64,000 bases of DNA from Argentina anserina (GCF_933775445.1 NC_065878.1:4982001-5046000); one strand, 5' to 3'; shown: positions 11,303 to 23,291, counted from the first letter of the stretch. Translations and numbers: made by a program. The notes: generated by a model from the sequence alone, not told the origin.

Positions 11303-11518
11303 TGACCCTAACCTTAAATAAGAAATGAAAGCTGAGAATAGAAAAGTTCAAAGGAAAGATAGCATTTTTCATTCATTGCGGCCTCTCTCTTACATTCTGA
11401 TACTTATAGTATGACTGACCATCAAGATTTAGCCACATGGCAAGCATCTAAGTACATGACAAGCCCTAGAAACTACTATTCCTAAATTGACTAAGACTCC
11501 CCATCAACACTCATAACA
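11303..11518 (-). repeat. 3' LTR of the Ty3/gypsy chromovirus
   Basis: The direct repeat starts TGACCCTAACC and ends CACTCATAACA on the plus strand. It matches 16707-16972 apart from insertions in the latter near 16721-16740 and 16890-16925. Confidence 0.8.
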
Positions 11519-11547
11519 TCACTGCCCCCTGCAAAAGAAGCTTGTCC

Positions 11548-12657
11548 TCAAGCTTGATATTTGAAATCAGGAAACCGGCTAATGATTTCATCTGCATTTT
11601 CCCAAGAGGCTTCTTCTGGGCTGGTGCCACACCACTGAATAAGCCACTGAGTTGTTGCGGTCTTGCCTTGCTTAATCATTCTCCTCTGCATTATTGCTTC
11701 AGGGTACCATTTAGGATTAGCTGGGTCAATAACTCGGGGTAGCTGCAGATCAACTGTGAATTTCTCTCCAATTTTTTTCTTGAGTAAAGAAACATGAAAA
11801 ACATCATGAATCTGAGCTGTAGGTGGTAGCTTGAGCCGATATGCAACTGATCCAATCTTCTCCATAATTTCAAATGGTCCATAGTACTTACCTGCTAGCT
11901 TGTTGAAGGGCCGCTTTTGTACTGATTGTTGTTTACACGGCTGTAACTTCAGGTACACCATGTCTCCCACTGCAAACACCCTTTCAGTATGTCTTTTGTC
12001 ATAAAAATGTTTCATCAGCTCTTGAGCAAGTTGCAAATTCCTTTTGAGCACTGCCAGCAATTCCTCTCTATGAGTCAGCTGTTTCTCCACTTGATCAATT
12101 GTTGTTGAACCAGGCACATATGGTGTGATTGTAGGAGGAGCATACCCATACAAAGCCTCAAAGGGTGACATCTTGATTGTAGAGTGAAAAGCTGAATTAT
12201 ACCACCATTCAGCCCATGGCAGAGCTGCAGGCCAATCATGTGGGTTCTCACCTACTGTGCATCTAAGATATTGCTCCAAAGTCCTGTTCAAATTCTCAGT
12301 CTGTCCATCAGATTGTGGGTGATAAGCTGAAGATCTGCTGAGTTTAGTGCCTTGTAATTTGAAAAAAGATTCCCAAAACAAGCTCATGAAAGTTGGGTCT
12401 CTGTCAGACACAATGTTGTCAGGCATTCCATGCAATTTGAAAATCTCATTCACAAAAACCTGAGCCAAAGAAACAGCTGTATAGGGGTGTGATAATGGAA
12501 TGAAATGGGCATATTTGGTGAATTTATCAATGATTACCCAAATAACATTGTGGCCAGTAGATTTAAACTTAGGCAGGCCCTCTATGAAGTCTATGGAAAT
12601 AGTAGACCAAGCCCTATCAGGTATTGGCAATGGCTGCAACAATCCAGGAGGTAGCAT
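11548..12657 (-). CDS. Ty3/gypsy integrase core and chromodomain-like C terminus (pol fragment)
   Basis: A 369-codon frame. The N-terminal half is the integrase catalytic core, with DFIEGLPKFKSTGHNVIWV, then SDRDPTFMSLFWE, then AYHPQSDGQTENLNRTLE providing the D, D and E of the DDE triad. The GPFEIMEKIGSVAYRL segment is the usual C-terminal beta-barrel. The tail (WLIQWCGTSPEEASWENADE, ending FPDFKYQA) resembles a chromodomain, which targets insertion to histone-marked chromatin in chromoviruses. The frame is separated from the upstream zinc-finger part by a stop near 12690. Confidence 0.85.
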   Translation of the reverse strand: MLPPGLLQPLPIPDRAWSTISIDFIEGLPKFKSTGHNVIWVIIDKFTKYAHFIPLSHPYTAVSLAQVFVNEIFKLHGMPDNIVSDRDPTFMSLFWESFFKLQGTKLSRSSAYHPQSDGQTENLNRTLEQYLRCTVGENPHDWPAALPWAEWWYNSAFHSTIKMSPFEALYGYAPPTITPYVPGSTTIDQVEKQLTHREELLAVLKRNLQLAQELMKHFYDKRHTERVFAVGDMVYLKLQPCKQQSVQKRPFNKLAGKYYGPFEIMEKIGSVAYRLKLPPTAQIHDVFHVSLLKKKIGEKFTVDLQLPRVIDPANPKWYPEAIMQRRMIKQGKTATTQWLIQWCGTSPEEASWENADEIISRFPDFKYQA

Positions 12658-12690
12658 TGTTTCATAGTGATGCCTCTGGCAAGTGTCACA

Positions 12691-13350
12691 TTATGATACA
12701 AACTTTTTGACATATGCTTGTAACCCTGGCCAAGCAAAATTGTTGTGCACTCTCTTGTAAGTTCTAGATCTGCCTGCATGTCCTCCTTCATATCCCTCAT
12801 GATATTCAGCCACAATCTTGTCTCTCCATCCATCTTCATCGGGCACAAAAATTTTTGTTTTATAAAATAGTTGGCCATTAGAAAGAGTGTAATGCCTCTT
12901 ACCATCAGGTTGTTGTTGTAGCAGTTGGATGATGGTGCTTGCCTTCGAGTTCTTTGCACAAGAAGCTTGTATGTCCTTCACAAACTCATGAACAAGTTGA
13001 GATTGTCCAGTGATAGCTGCCAAAGTCGGGCCTCTAGACAAGGCATCAGGTGCAGCATTGTTTTTTCCAGCCTTGTATTGTATAGAATAGTCGTATCCTA
13101 GCAATTTAAGTAGCCATTTCTGCTGAGCTGGTGTTGTGATCTTTTGACTCAAAAAATGTTCAATTGTTCTGTGATCTTTAAAAATCTTGAAGTGATTGCC
13201 AAGGAGGTAAGGTCTCCAATGTTGGACAGCACTCACCACAGCAAGCATCTCTTTGTCATAAACTGAGAGAGCTAGGTGTCTTTGAGCTAAAGCCTTGCTT
13301 AAATATGCAATAGGGTGGCCTTCTTGTGACAAAACAGCTCCAATTCCCAA
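12691..13350 (-). CDS. Ty3/gypsy RNase H and integrase zinc-finger fragment
   Basis: The frame contains the RNase H-type segment (SVYDKEMLAVVSAVQHWRPY, then KDHRTIEHFL) and PDALSRGP, followed by the HHCC zinc-finger lead-in of integrase (HEGYEGGHAGRSRTYKRV). An in-frame TAA falls directly before the CxxC half of the finger (FVS-stop-CDTCQRHHYE), so pol is interrupted inside the finger. Confidence 0.85.
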   Translation of the reverse strand: MGIGAVLSQEGHPIAYLSKALAQRHLALSVYDKEMLAVVSAVQHWRPYLLGNHFKIFKDHRTIEHFLSQKITTPAQQKWLLKLLGYDYSIQYKAGKNNAAPDALSRGPTLAAITGQSQLVHEFVKDIQASCAKNSKASTIIQLLQQQPDGKRHYTLSNGQLFYKTKIFVPDEDGWRDKIVAEYHEGYEGGHAGRSRTYKRVHNNFAWPGLQAYVKKFVS

Positions 13351-13463
13351 ATCAGAAACATCACACTCAATGAAAATTCCTTTGAAAAATCAGGAAATGC
13401 CAAGACAGGTGTAGAGACAAGTGCCTGTTTTAAAGCTTGAAATGCAGCCATAGCCTTCTCAGT

Positions 13464-14191
13464 TCACAAAAAAGCATCTTTTCTTAACAAATCGGTAAGT
13501 GGTTTGGCAATGATCCCAAAATGCTTGACATACTTCCTATAACAACCAGCTAGCCCTAAGAACCCTTTGAGCTTTTTCACAGTAGTTGGTACTGGCCATT
13601 CTTGTACACACTTGACCTTGGTAGGGTCAACTGCCACTCCTTGAGAACTCACAATGTGACCTAGATATTCCACTTGAGATACCCAAAGCTACACTTACTT
13701 AACTTCACCTTTAAGGCATGATCTACCAATCTTTGGAATACTATTTCCAAGTGTTTAGTATGCGCATTGAGTGAGGGGCTGTAAATTAATATGTCATCAA
13801 AAAACACAAGAACAAATTTGCGCAAAAGATCACGAAGTACCTCATTTAGGCAAGATTGGAATGTGGAGGGAGCATTTGTTAATCCGAATGGCATAACGAG
13901 GAATTCATAATGGCCTGAATGAGTCCTAAATGCAGTCTTTGCAATGTCATCCTCATGCATCCTTATTTGATGGTAACCAGATCTGAGGTCTAGTTTTGAA
14001 AAAATTGATGTTCCATGTACTTCATCAATCAGTTCATCAACAACGGGAATATGGTATTTGTCCTTCACTGTCACAGCATTTAGAGCTCGGTAATCCACAT
14101 AAATCCTCCAAGAGCCATCTTTCTTCTTCACCAACAACACAGGGGCTGAAAAAGGACTAACACTTGCTCTTATGATCCCACTGTTCAGCAT
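13464..14191 (-). CDS. Ty3/gypsy reverse transcriptase fragments
   Basis: Two overlapping frames (13661-14191 and 13464-13673) cover the RT palm and the connection domain. Visible RT motifs are [47 protein letters not shown] and the catalytic box [10 protein letters not shown], followed by [21 protein letters not shown] shift near 13665 separates the two, and a further one near 13460 separates them from RNase H. Confidence 0.85.
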
Positions 14192-14199
14192 TTCTTGAA

Positions 14200-15294
14200 T
14201 TATCTTCTCAATCTCACCCTTTTGGAAGGGTATCTATATGGCCTCACATTGATTGGTGCTGTGTTTGGGAACAACTCAATTCTATGGTCTTGAGCTCTAG
14301 TGGGTGGTAACTCAGTAGGTTCTTCAAACAATGTTGCAAACTTTGTGATTAGAGGTTGGATCTGAGGATGCACCTGCTTGTCTGATTGAGACACTGCATT
14401 CACTTGAACCAACACTGCCTCCCTTTCTTTTTTCAGCAATTTGGACATGCACTTGCAACTGACCACAGTAGCTTTTGTCTCGGTCTCCCCTTGTAGCCTA
14501 TATTGCACTCCTTCCACAACGAATCCCATCTTCTTTGTCTCAAAGTTCCAAAGTATATCCCCTAACGATTTTAGCCAGCTTGCACCTAGAATGAGTTCAC
14601 ATCCAGAAGGGAGAACATAATAATTGAAAGTGAAAACATACCCTTGCAGGTGCACCTCTAGTCTTGCCATCTTATTGGTTGTCATGAACTGACCTCCTGC
14701 CAGCCTTACTTTTACTGTTTTTATTGTTTTCACTTGATGAGGGATGTTCCTAAGCAAAGTGGGATGTACAAAGCAATGTGATGCACCAGAGTCAATAAGA
14801 ATGTGCACAAGTTTCATGTTGAGTCTCCCTTTCACTTGCATTGTACTTGAGCTACTATCATCTCCCATGGCATGCAACTGCACTTCTTCAACCTGTTCCT
14901 CACCTAGTGGTTGCTCATCCCCATTGGTATCATTTGGAGCTTGCAGCTCTATCTCATCTGGAACCACTTCCAAAGCCATAACACCAGTGCCTTGCCTACA
15001 GTTGTGACCTGGTCTAAACTGGTCATCACAAAACAAGCATTGACCATTTGCCCTTCTTTGTAGATACTCAGCATGAGTTAGTCTCCTATTTCTTCCACCA
15101 AGATTTCCAGTTGGTGGCCTAGTAGCAGCTCGTACCGGGGTGGGGGTAGGCAAAGCAGGCCTTGTAGGAGCAAGTGTAGGAGTTATCACATTGGCATTTC
15201 TTGGCTGATAAGATACTCTTGGTTGCAGCCTGAGGTTTTGTTCTTCAAACAACTTGGCGAGTTCACATGCATCATATAACGTTTTTGGCTTCAA
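14200..15294 (-). CDS. Ty3/gypsy gag zinc knuckle, protease and start of RT
   Basis: A 364-codon frame. A CCHC knuckle ([14 protein letters not shown]) binds the genomic RNA. The retropepsin active site is [13 protein letters not shown]. The C-terminal part ([20 protein letters not shown]) is the usual lead-in to RT. It is separated from RT by a shift near 14195. Confidence 0.85.
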   Translation of the reverse strand: MKPKTLYDACELAKLFEEQNLRLQPRVSYQPRNANVITPTLAPTRPALPTPTPVRAATRPPTGNLGGRNRRLTHAEYLQRRANGQCLFCDDQFRPGHNCRQGTGVMALEVVPDEIELQAPNDTNGDEQPLGEEQVEEVQLHAMGDDSSSSTMQVKGRLNMKLVHILIDSGASHCFVHPTLLRNIPHQVKTIKTVKVRLAGGQFMTTNKMARLEVHLQGYVFTFNYYVLPSGCELILGASWLKSLGDILWNFETKKMGFVVEGVQYRLQGETETKATVVSCKCMSKLLKKEREAVLVQVNAVSQSDKQVHPQIQPLITKFATLFEEPTELPPTRAQDHRIELFPNTAPINVRPYRYPSKRVRLRR

Positions 15295-15323
15295 TGCTCG
15301 AACATTGGCTCTAATGTTCTCTT

Positions 15324-16669
15324 TCAGAAGGACAACAACTGTTGTGGCGTGAAACCACTAGCCATCCTTGACAATCGAGTGAATTGGTCCATGAAATGCT
15401 CCACACTTCCAGTTTGACTCATCCTAGCTAATGTAGCTTGATAATCAGTCACATTGTGGCCACCAAATTCCCTCATTAATAGTTCAGCTACCCCTGACCA
15501 AGTTTGTGCAAACTCATGTCGAAACATGAACCATCGATCCGAAGCTTTTTCCACTAAATGCATAGTAGCTATAGCAAGCTTTCTATCCTCTGGCACTTGG
15601 TAAAACTCAAAGTACTGCTCGGCTTTGTTAAGCCATTCAACTGGATCACCCCCTCCAAAAGTACTTAGCTCCAGCTTGAGTTGCTCATTGTTGGTAAATT
15701 GGGATCAGACCAACTGGGTGTGCCTTGTTGACCAGGCAAAACAAACGCTTGTGTTGGTGTAGGGACTGTACTCATGGTGTAAGTAGATGGTGCTGATTGA
15801 TAAGCGGGCTGTGAGTATGGATGTATTTGTGGTGAAATTGGTATATATGGTTGATATTGGCAAGAGGGGTTGTATGGCTGGTACGTAGCCAAAATGGGCG
15901 GGACAAAATGTGGTTGAGCAGAATTTTGTTGAGCAAAATTTGGGTTTACAAAACTGTAGGATGGTGGAGCAAAATTGGAAAGTCCAAAATTGCCTCCTGT
16001 AGGAGGAATGTAGCCATTGTTCCTATTGTATTATGTAGAACCCCCAAAATTTGAGTGTGGAGTGTAAGATATTCTGCTAGTAGGTTGAGATGGTGGTGGT
16101 TTAGGGTTAGGGATTTCAGACATCTTCTCCTTTCCCTTCTCACTCAACCCTCCGTATTCAAACGGTCTAGTGGGTTGAGAGCACGGTATAGAACCAACCT
16201 TGGCAACAGTTAAGGCATTCATGACCACCCCGGAGGCATTAGTAATAATAGGCCTAGATGTAGTGAACTCAAACAACTCCTCAGTCTCAACATTAACAAT
16301 AGCACTATCAATCGGAGATGTTGGCACGAGTGAAGTGTTGGGGTTACCGTCGATGGGCAGTGGAAGAGATGTAGGTTGTTTTCTATGAGGTGATGTAGCT
16401 GCAGACACCAAAGGCGTTGTAGCACTCCCAGAAGGCAGCGAATCAAACTGCAAGAGCGACATATCGACCTTATTAGCAGTGGCCGCCGACGAAGCCCGTA
16501 AGGACCTTAGCTCCTCCATTAGCTCATATCTGAAGGACTTGAGAATCTCTTGTAGATCTGAGATTTGAGCAGCAGTCTGTGCCTTGTGCTCTTTCAACTC
16601 CGCTTCAACACAAGTAAGATCGGACATTGGAGGGTTGCTATTACCTCCTTGACCCTTTGGCCGCCCCAT
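15324..16669 (-). pseudogene. Ty3/gypsy gag, frameshifted
   Basis: The start at 16669 (MGRPKGQGGNSNPPMSDLTC) is followed by a coiled-coil-like N terminus and a Pro/Gln/Tyr-rich linker spread over several frames (16031-16669 and 15665-15892). The capsid-like core at 15324-15596 contains ATMHLVEKASDRWFMFRHEF and EHFMDQFTRLSRMASGFTPQ, typical of retrotransposon gag. At least two shifts or stops break it. Confidence 0.75.
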
Positions 16670-16687
16670 GATAAACCCAGATGTGTG

Positions 16688-16701
16688 GCTCTGGTACCAG
16701 A
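16688..16701 (-). other. Primer binding site-like sequence of the Ty3/gypsy chromovirus
   Basis: The minus strand reads TCTGGTACCAGAGCC a few bases inside the 5' LTR, close to the TGGTATCAGAGC complementary to initiator tRNA-Met. Confidence 0.6.
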
Positions 16702-16706
16702 TAATA

Positions 16707-16972
16707 TGACCCTAACCATAAATAAGAAATGAAAGCTAAGAATGAAAGCTGAGAATAGAAAAGTTCAAAGGAAAGATAGCATTTTTCATTCATTGCGGCC
16801 TCTCTCTTACATTCTGATACTTATAGTATGACTGACCATCAAGATCTAGCCACATGGCAAGCATCTAAGTACATGACAAGCCCTAGAAACTATCTGATGA
16901 GTTTTAGTAAAATGCAGTGTTTGAAACTACTATTCCTAAATTGACTAAGACTCCCCGTCAACACTCATAACA
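16707..16972 (-). repeat. 5' LTR of the Ty3/gypsy chromovirus
   Basis: It matches the 3' LTR at 11303-11518 but carries a short tandem duplication near 16721-16740 (GAAAGCT repeated) and an insertion near 16890-16925. The two LTRs therefore differ mainly by indels. Confidence 0.8.
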
Positions 16973-19107
16973 AAACCTTTCTCTTTCACTGCGGTGTGTT
17001 TCACATTGTTAAGCTCTCTTTAATTTCAATATGGTCAATCACGCAAAAATCTTTCCCATCAATCATGTATGGATCGATTTGGCCTAGTCATAGCTTAATT
17101 CAAAAAGGACCCCTTACACTAGTACAACCAGAAAATAAGGGATTGTGAACTAGTTTGTGTGTGAAGCAAACTAGTTTTCAAGTTAGAAAGTAAGCAAAAT
17201 CGAACTTGCAATAAATGCAGCAGCAAATAATAAAACCATAGCAATTTGCTCAAACGACCACCAAAGATAAAGCTTGAAACGACACCAAAGGGAGAAAACG
17301 ACCACCAATCTACACATTAAATGCACAGTGCTCAGGCACGTTTTCCCATATCAGGAATAAGAAATTGTACTTCTCTCAATGCGCCTATAAAGACTCGCTA
17401 TAAATCTCTTAAAAATGGTAACGTATTCTTAATTCCTTAACTCCCGAACTTGAATTTCGCACCGGATGCTAACTTAAGCTTCAGATGGTCAAAAGCTGGT
17501 GCACCACTGGCCCTTTGACTTGACATTTGGTGTGTGCAAGTCCTACTGAGCTGACACATTGGAATACAGGCTACGAGGCGCATGATCCCCTGGATTCAGC
17601 ACCCGTAACACATCATATATAGGATAAACTGAATTCCCCCACAAACCCAATTCTGAATCCTTGAAAAACCTCTAGAACAACTCCATTAAAATACACCCCA
17701 ACTTGATGCAGGGCATCAACAAGAAGCCAAAGAGAAATACTCAAGTTGCAACCCACCTCAAGGACTGTGGCCAAGAAAAGGAGCATATCAAGTTCACATA
17801 AAAAAAAAACATATCGATCATATGGTAGTTGCTGACTTTGCTGCCTGTGATGGGAAGTTGATTGACACAAGTCCTTTGCTAATTATTTGTTGATCAAATT
17901 GTTGAATAAGTGCAAATGATAATTATGTACTTTCCCTTTTTGATATACTATAATTTTAGGGATGAGAAACCATTTAAGCCTTGTGTAATTAGGGGTGTAA
18001 ATGAGCCGAGCCAAGCCGAATAATAGGTTGTTCATGTTTGGCTCGTTTTCATTCGATCGAGCTTGAGCCTAACTAAAATTTGATTTTTGTGCTTCATTTT
18101 CAAGCTTAGCTCGGCTTGAAAAAGCTCGAATTGGGCTTGGATCGGCTCATTTTAGTAGATGAAATCGAACTCAAATTTTGCCGGTTTGATTCATGAAGAA
18201 ATTAATAAATAAAAATAAAAATTCAAAATTTGATGTCATAGCATCATAAAAAAAATTGTTTGTTATAAATTAAAAATAACAAATCAAACTCATTATTGAA
18301 CTTAAAGTTTTCAACTAATTATTCTAAAAAGAGATTTTTCAGCTCTTTCGAACTAATATAATATTTTTATTTCTCATATAAAAATTATACTTTATGTATA
18401 CTATATTTAATAAGTCATGCTTAATTAATAAACGAGCCGAGCTTTTAACGAGTCTAAGCTAACTCACAAGTTAAATAAGTCGAACGAGCCAAATACTTGT
18501 TATTCAAGCTATGCTCATTTTTAAGGTCAGGCTTAATATTAAGCTTCAAGCTCAGCTTATTTAACTTTATGAGCTCGAGCCGAACGAACTAAAAACAAAC
18601 TGAACACGAGTCGAACACAAGCAGCTCGAGGCTACTTCCAGCCATCTGTGTAATGTTTCCAATATCTCATGTTTGAGGATTGTATTCAGAATTTCAGATT
18701 GCCTAGCAGCTTTGCACATAATGCATTTTATGTGCCTGCATTTGTAAACAGAACAACACACAGATGTACCTAGCTGAATCAGAAAGAACATGGCAGTTAT
18801 ACAGTGTTATTCGATAATTCCTGGATAAATTAGTGGTTCACTTCCCATACATCACTAAGTTCAAGGGTGTAAACTTCTCATACTTATCACTGCTCTGAAC
18901 GTTGCGTTTGTGCCATAATGGAAATGACGATCTTCTCACTGGTTTCAAATAAAGATTACAAGCTAAACCAGTTTTCGGTACTCATGTATTGAGCTTTAGC
19001 CACAGGCAGCTGCTATACGTAGATATACGTTTGGAAAGCTGGATTACATATCTTTAGTATATAGCACACATTGCAAATCTTATCAAACAAATAAATCTGC
19101 AGAGAGG
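16973..19107. other. Intergenic region containing a GCTCG-rich repeat
   Basis: No gene was recognised. The 3' untranslated part of the MATH gene probably occupies the last few hundred bases. Confidence 0.4.
17990..18612. repeat. GAGCCGAGC-type dispersed repeat, probable degraded TIR element
   Basis: It starts AGGGGTGTAAATGAGCCGAG, a very common start of short plant DNA elements. Inverted and direct variants of GAGCCGAGC and AAGCTCG recur to about 18612. A matching right-end TIR is not visible, so the element seems truncated. Confidence 0.45.
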
Positions 19108-21766
19108 CTAATGCCAACCATAACCAAGCTTGCTGTTCATATATGCCTTGCTGAAGCTTTTCTCTGCCTTCGTGAGGTCTCTTTTCGCAACTCCAAGAGC
19201 TACCTCAGTAACAGCTAGCCTCTCCCTTAAGCCCTTTATTTCAGTCTCTAAGGCATCAACATCCTCTCTGAGTTTCTGTAATACTCCCTCCCTCTCCCCA
19301 AATTTCTTCATTCCCAAAGCGGATTGAACAAAAGGCTCCAGCCAACTCAAGTCAAATCTAAAGGTCTGAACCTCCTCCCACAAAACATGAAGATGCTCAC
19401 AAGGACCATGCTCACATGAATCCTCCATCATATCCTTAACCTTTGCAGTGTTCAAAAAATACAATACTCGGCCCAAAGCTGTGAATGCCCATTCACTAAA
19501 CATGCGACTTCTTTTCTTCTGGCAGCTAATCAATGAGGGATGCCACGAACAGACTTCTTCCAGCAGTGGAACAAAAGCTTTATCTATTTTCCCAAGTCCT
19601 CTAAAATCTATCAGCTCACCAACCGGGTTGGAGGGATCTTCATCGCTATCGTCTACGATAGGAGGGTCAACTGGGCTATCAGTCTCCTGGTACGGAAGCA
19701 CTTGATCAATTCTTGGTTTAATTTCCAAGCTTGGAACTTGCACATAATTAACATTTGTTTGGACAGGGTAAGATGTTGGTGCATCCTGGAAACTAAGAAT
19801 CTGATCAGAAGAAAGTGATGTATTTGCTGTTGAACCGTCTGAGTATTTCAAAGACTCCACATCTGAAGACTGACTTTGAAGTTCCTGCTCACGAAAGGCA
19901 GTCTCTTGGTCTTTTAGAACCTTAATGTCAGCTTTACTTACTGCAACCTCAGCTTCAACAATACATATGTCATCCACAATATACCCTTCATTCTGGTCAT
20001 AAAGCTCACTTAGAGGCATGAACGATGTGAAGCCCCAATCACTTTTTTTGGCACAAAACTGATGCTGAGTGTCTGTAAATCAAGATATGAAGGAAAACAT
20101 CACAAATGCACAGCTCATTATGCAATTATACAAAAACATAAAAAATGGTCTGGTATGCTTGGAAGTCTCAAATAAGTTGTTGGACTTGAGACAATAATTT
20201 TAGTGCATATATTATCATAATTATAGAGCAAGTTGACCTCCAATCAGCAAGTAAAATTATTTGAAATAAAAGTATACAAACTTAACAAACCAGAACGAAA
20301 TGAGCAGATGTACAGATTGTTTTTGAGATAAACAACGGGGTATAAGATAGTACTTAATTTCAAGAAATGACAATCACACATTGAGTAGCAATCTAAAGCT
20401 GAATAATTCTACTGCATTCAGAAGTTACCTTGTAATTGAACAAGAGACAAAAGGTCTTCACACACAAAAGAGTAAAATAGAAAAAAAAAATAGATGAAGA
20501 AAAATGTAAAGTAAGGATTGATAAAAATACCTATTGTTATCGACTTATCGTTGTTAAATTGATTAACAACAGTCAAGGTGAAATCGGCATATCTAGTCCA
20601 CCCAGATGGTAACTTTGAAACATCTGCAACATTCAAGTACATTGACAAGTATTGCTTCCCACTGCTCCCCTTTGGGTACACCACAATCTTCCTGATCAAA
20701 ACCACGCAACCAAGTTTGTGAGGCTCAGTTAATTGGTCTTGTACAGAGAATTATCTTTAAAATAAAATAAAACCTCTGCAGTGAAATTAATCTGTTGTAA
20801 AAAATAAAGATAAAATTGAAAAAAAAATCTGTTTGGTAACTTAAATCTAGTAACAGAATAATCAGGTTTACTGACATAATACTCTTATTCATAGCAAAGA
20901 TGATTTACCTCGCCTCGGCAAACTCCTGGCACGAGAATGTCCATGAATTCAAAAAGTTCAGATTCCCTCGAGGAATCTCTCATCTCTCATGTTAAAATTT
21001 TTGATTTTAGACATGAACAAGAACAAACTAAGACCCTCTGCATTCATGTACATCATGCAAATCAGAAGAAAAAAATCCATTATTTGTAAAACTTTCTTCA
21101 TGTATTGATAAAAAAAAAAGGGGGGGAACGAAAAATTAGAAGACTCTCTTAATGTGCATCATTGCTTTCGTTCATATTCCGTGAACTTGCCACTCCAGGA
21201 ATCTCTTCATGTACACGCGAGATTGGTAAATATCTTAGTATGATATTGAGATAGTGTATATATATACGCACACACTAAATCTTGTATGCACTCAAGCTTC
21301 ATAAAATGCTATCAAAATCTCTTTATAACCGATCAACAATTTTCCGTAATTGAATAAATCAACAAATTCTGGGAAATGCAACAGAGAAAACTTCAAACAC
21401 TGAGAGAAACAAGACGCAAGGGGTGATCTTGAGCCATACTCGACATCACCGACCTGTGAAATAACCCCAAAAAACAAATGAAAAAAAGTATGATCGGTTT
21501 AGTTTTGAAATCAGCTGCCGTTGATCCGATTCATACACATACTAATCAGTCCAATATAATCAAACAATCAGATGTTGAAAACAAAAGGCAGGACCCTCTT
21601 TTTAATAATAGGAGAATATCAGAGGACAAATATATACATACCATTTGAAATCGCCGACGACGAAACTATCGGAGAAATGTTTGCGGGTTTTGATCTTAGA
21701 GAAGTTGTCGATAGTCCAGGTGTAGGTCATGGATATAAGCTCACGACCCTGTTGCTGGCTACCCAT
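19108..21766 (-). CDS. MATH and coiled-coil domain protein (RTM3-like family), three exons
   Basis: The predicted CDS joins 21642-21766, 20531-20691 and 19108-20072 (1251 nt, 416 residues). Donors (GTATGT, GTATTT) and acceptors (ATCAG, TACAG) fit, and phases are continuous across WKIVVYPKG and SITIDTQHQF. The start MGSQQQGRELISM precedes a MATH (TRAF-like) domain over about residues 13-130: YTWTIDNFSKIKTRKHFSDS, YLSMYLNVADVSKLPSGW, SDWGFTSFMPLSELYD, then VEAEVAV. A Ser/Asp-rich linker follows, then the block of the plant MATH-CC family (GLGKIDKAFVPLLEEVCSWH, SEWAFTALGRVLYFLNTAKV) and a coiled coil over about residues 355-405. This large plant family includes RTM3, which restricts potyvirus long-distance movement, but most members have no known role. 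No lesion is seen; the intact frame suggests a working gene. Confidence 0.85.
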
Positions 21767-23236
21767 TCTTTCAATCCAACGTCCGTAACCAAATCAAACC
21801 CACTGGCATGTTGATGAACATATATATATCAGGATAACAAAACGCAGCAGAAGAAGCTAGCCGGATTCAGAGAAAATTTCAGTAAGAAGTACGAAGCATA
21901 TATACCTTTGTGGAGTCGATTCCGTTTGAGCGAGTAAGAGTGGGGGTTGGAGCTAACTAGGGCGAAGAAAGGGAGTTGAGGTTTGAGATAAGTGGATTGT
22001 AGGGCTTTAGAGCAATTGCAGCAGTGGGGTAATCTGAGCAGGCCTCAGGGCTAAATACTAAAATCCACCGGGAAGATATTAGGTGAGTTAGAGGTGTGGA
22101 GCTACCTAATCCGACTAATGCTTGGGGTGAGAAAGTTGCATCAAATTTTGTCTGGCCTACCATTACATTTTTGTCGGCCACTTGCATCCCCATGAGCATT
22201 TACTATGGGCCGTCAGATTAATTATCTTTGAAAGCAATAAACATAATTCACATCAATTCTTTTTTCATTGTTGTATCGAGAATTGAGAACCAAGGACTGA
22301 CTGATATAGCCATCTGATATAGGTGAGTTGTATATTAACCTGAGTTAAATATTAGTCCAACCCATCTAAAAATTACCGACAGACGAGATTTATGAGACGA
22401 GGTTCAGGTGTGGAGTGGGTCCCAACACAAGAAGAAGACTTGAGACTCCAATCATTATTATTTCTGTAGCTATAAAGATATGTGGCTGTGCTTCATCGAT
22501 CTCGATAGCCAATTAAAAAACCTTGTGGTTCACTAAAATGAGGAATAGCCAAATTATTGACTTACCAAAAGGAGGCTGAAACTAGGGTGGACTTGAGTTT
22601 GCTGATATACATTAGGAAAAATCTCGATGATGTAAGAAAATTTATTAACTATAAAGAAAAAATACACTTAAAAAAAAGACATAAAACATTATCCCTCAAA
22701 TGTAATATATGAGTTTAAACTAGTTAAATCCAACTCTACAATTCGATAAATCTTCAAACTCTTGTATAACTTTCCCATTGATGAAGTCAACTTGTGGTAC
22801 TGGCTCCGGAATGGAAGTTTGGGGTGAATTATTAATAGGTGGAGTGCATAAATAAGGCTGAGAGATGACATTTGAACTAGAAAACTCAACATTTTTTCTT
22901 GAAAACCATGAGGTAATAAATTTATATCTCTTCAGTAGAGGTTCATACATTATAATCTAACACCTATACATCAAAATATAGATATTCAATTATTCAACTA
23001 ACCGACGAATTAATCTAATTATAGATATTCAAGTTTTCACGTTTAGATTATCACAAACATGAAAAAAAAAATCAATTGTATCAATAGTAACATTCTTGGT
23101 TGCTGGTTAAATATATTAGGATGTGTGCCTAAATAAGACGTCTTTACTCTTTAGGACGAGTTTGTAGAGTTTTAGTTGGGCTAAACACCTACACTTTAAA
23201 CTTTGTTTGTAGTCTGTGGGTTTAGAAAGACTTTTC

Positions 23237-23238
<2 letters not shown>
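21767..23238. other. Intergenic region, likely MATH gene promoter at its left end
   Basis: No gene was recognised. Short minus-strand frames at 22689-22950 have no recognised domain. Confidence 0.4.

Positions 23239-23270
<32 letters not shown>
23239..23270. repeat. (AT)n microsatellite
   Basis: An uninterrupted TA dinucleotide run of about 15 units, just outside the copia element. Confidence 0.95.
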
Positions 23271-23272
<2 letters not shown>

Positions 23273-23291
23273 ATATTTATATATATTGCAC

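Larger units (their letters stand above)
11303..16972 (-). mobile_element. Decayed Ty3/gypsy chromovirus (Reina-like), about 5.7 kb
   Basis: Short LTR-like direct repeats at 11303-11518 and 16707-16972 bracket gag, protease, RT, RNase H, integrase and a C-terminal chromodomain-like motif, all on the minus strand. Domain order RT-RH-INT is that of Ty3/gypsy. Short LTRs and a compact body suggest the Reina clade; this is inference. A tRNA-iMet-like PBS lies just inside the right (5') LTR near 16688-16701. Multiple frameshifts and at least one stop make it non-autonomous. Flanks immediately outside (TAATA and AAACC) do not match. If the boundary is moved outward by a few bases they become TAACC/AAACC, so the exact termini are uncertain. 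Confidence 0.85.

Noticed and set aside
11298..16977. TAACC/AAACC as a target-site duplication of the chromovirus
   Set aside because: It needs LTR ends that are not TG/CA and still has a mismatch. Left unresolved.
17990..18612. A complete TIR element
   Set aside because: Only the left AGGGGTGTAAA end is visible; no inverted partner was found.
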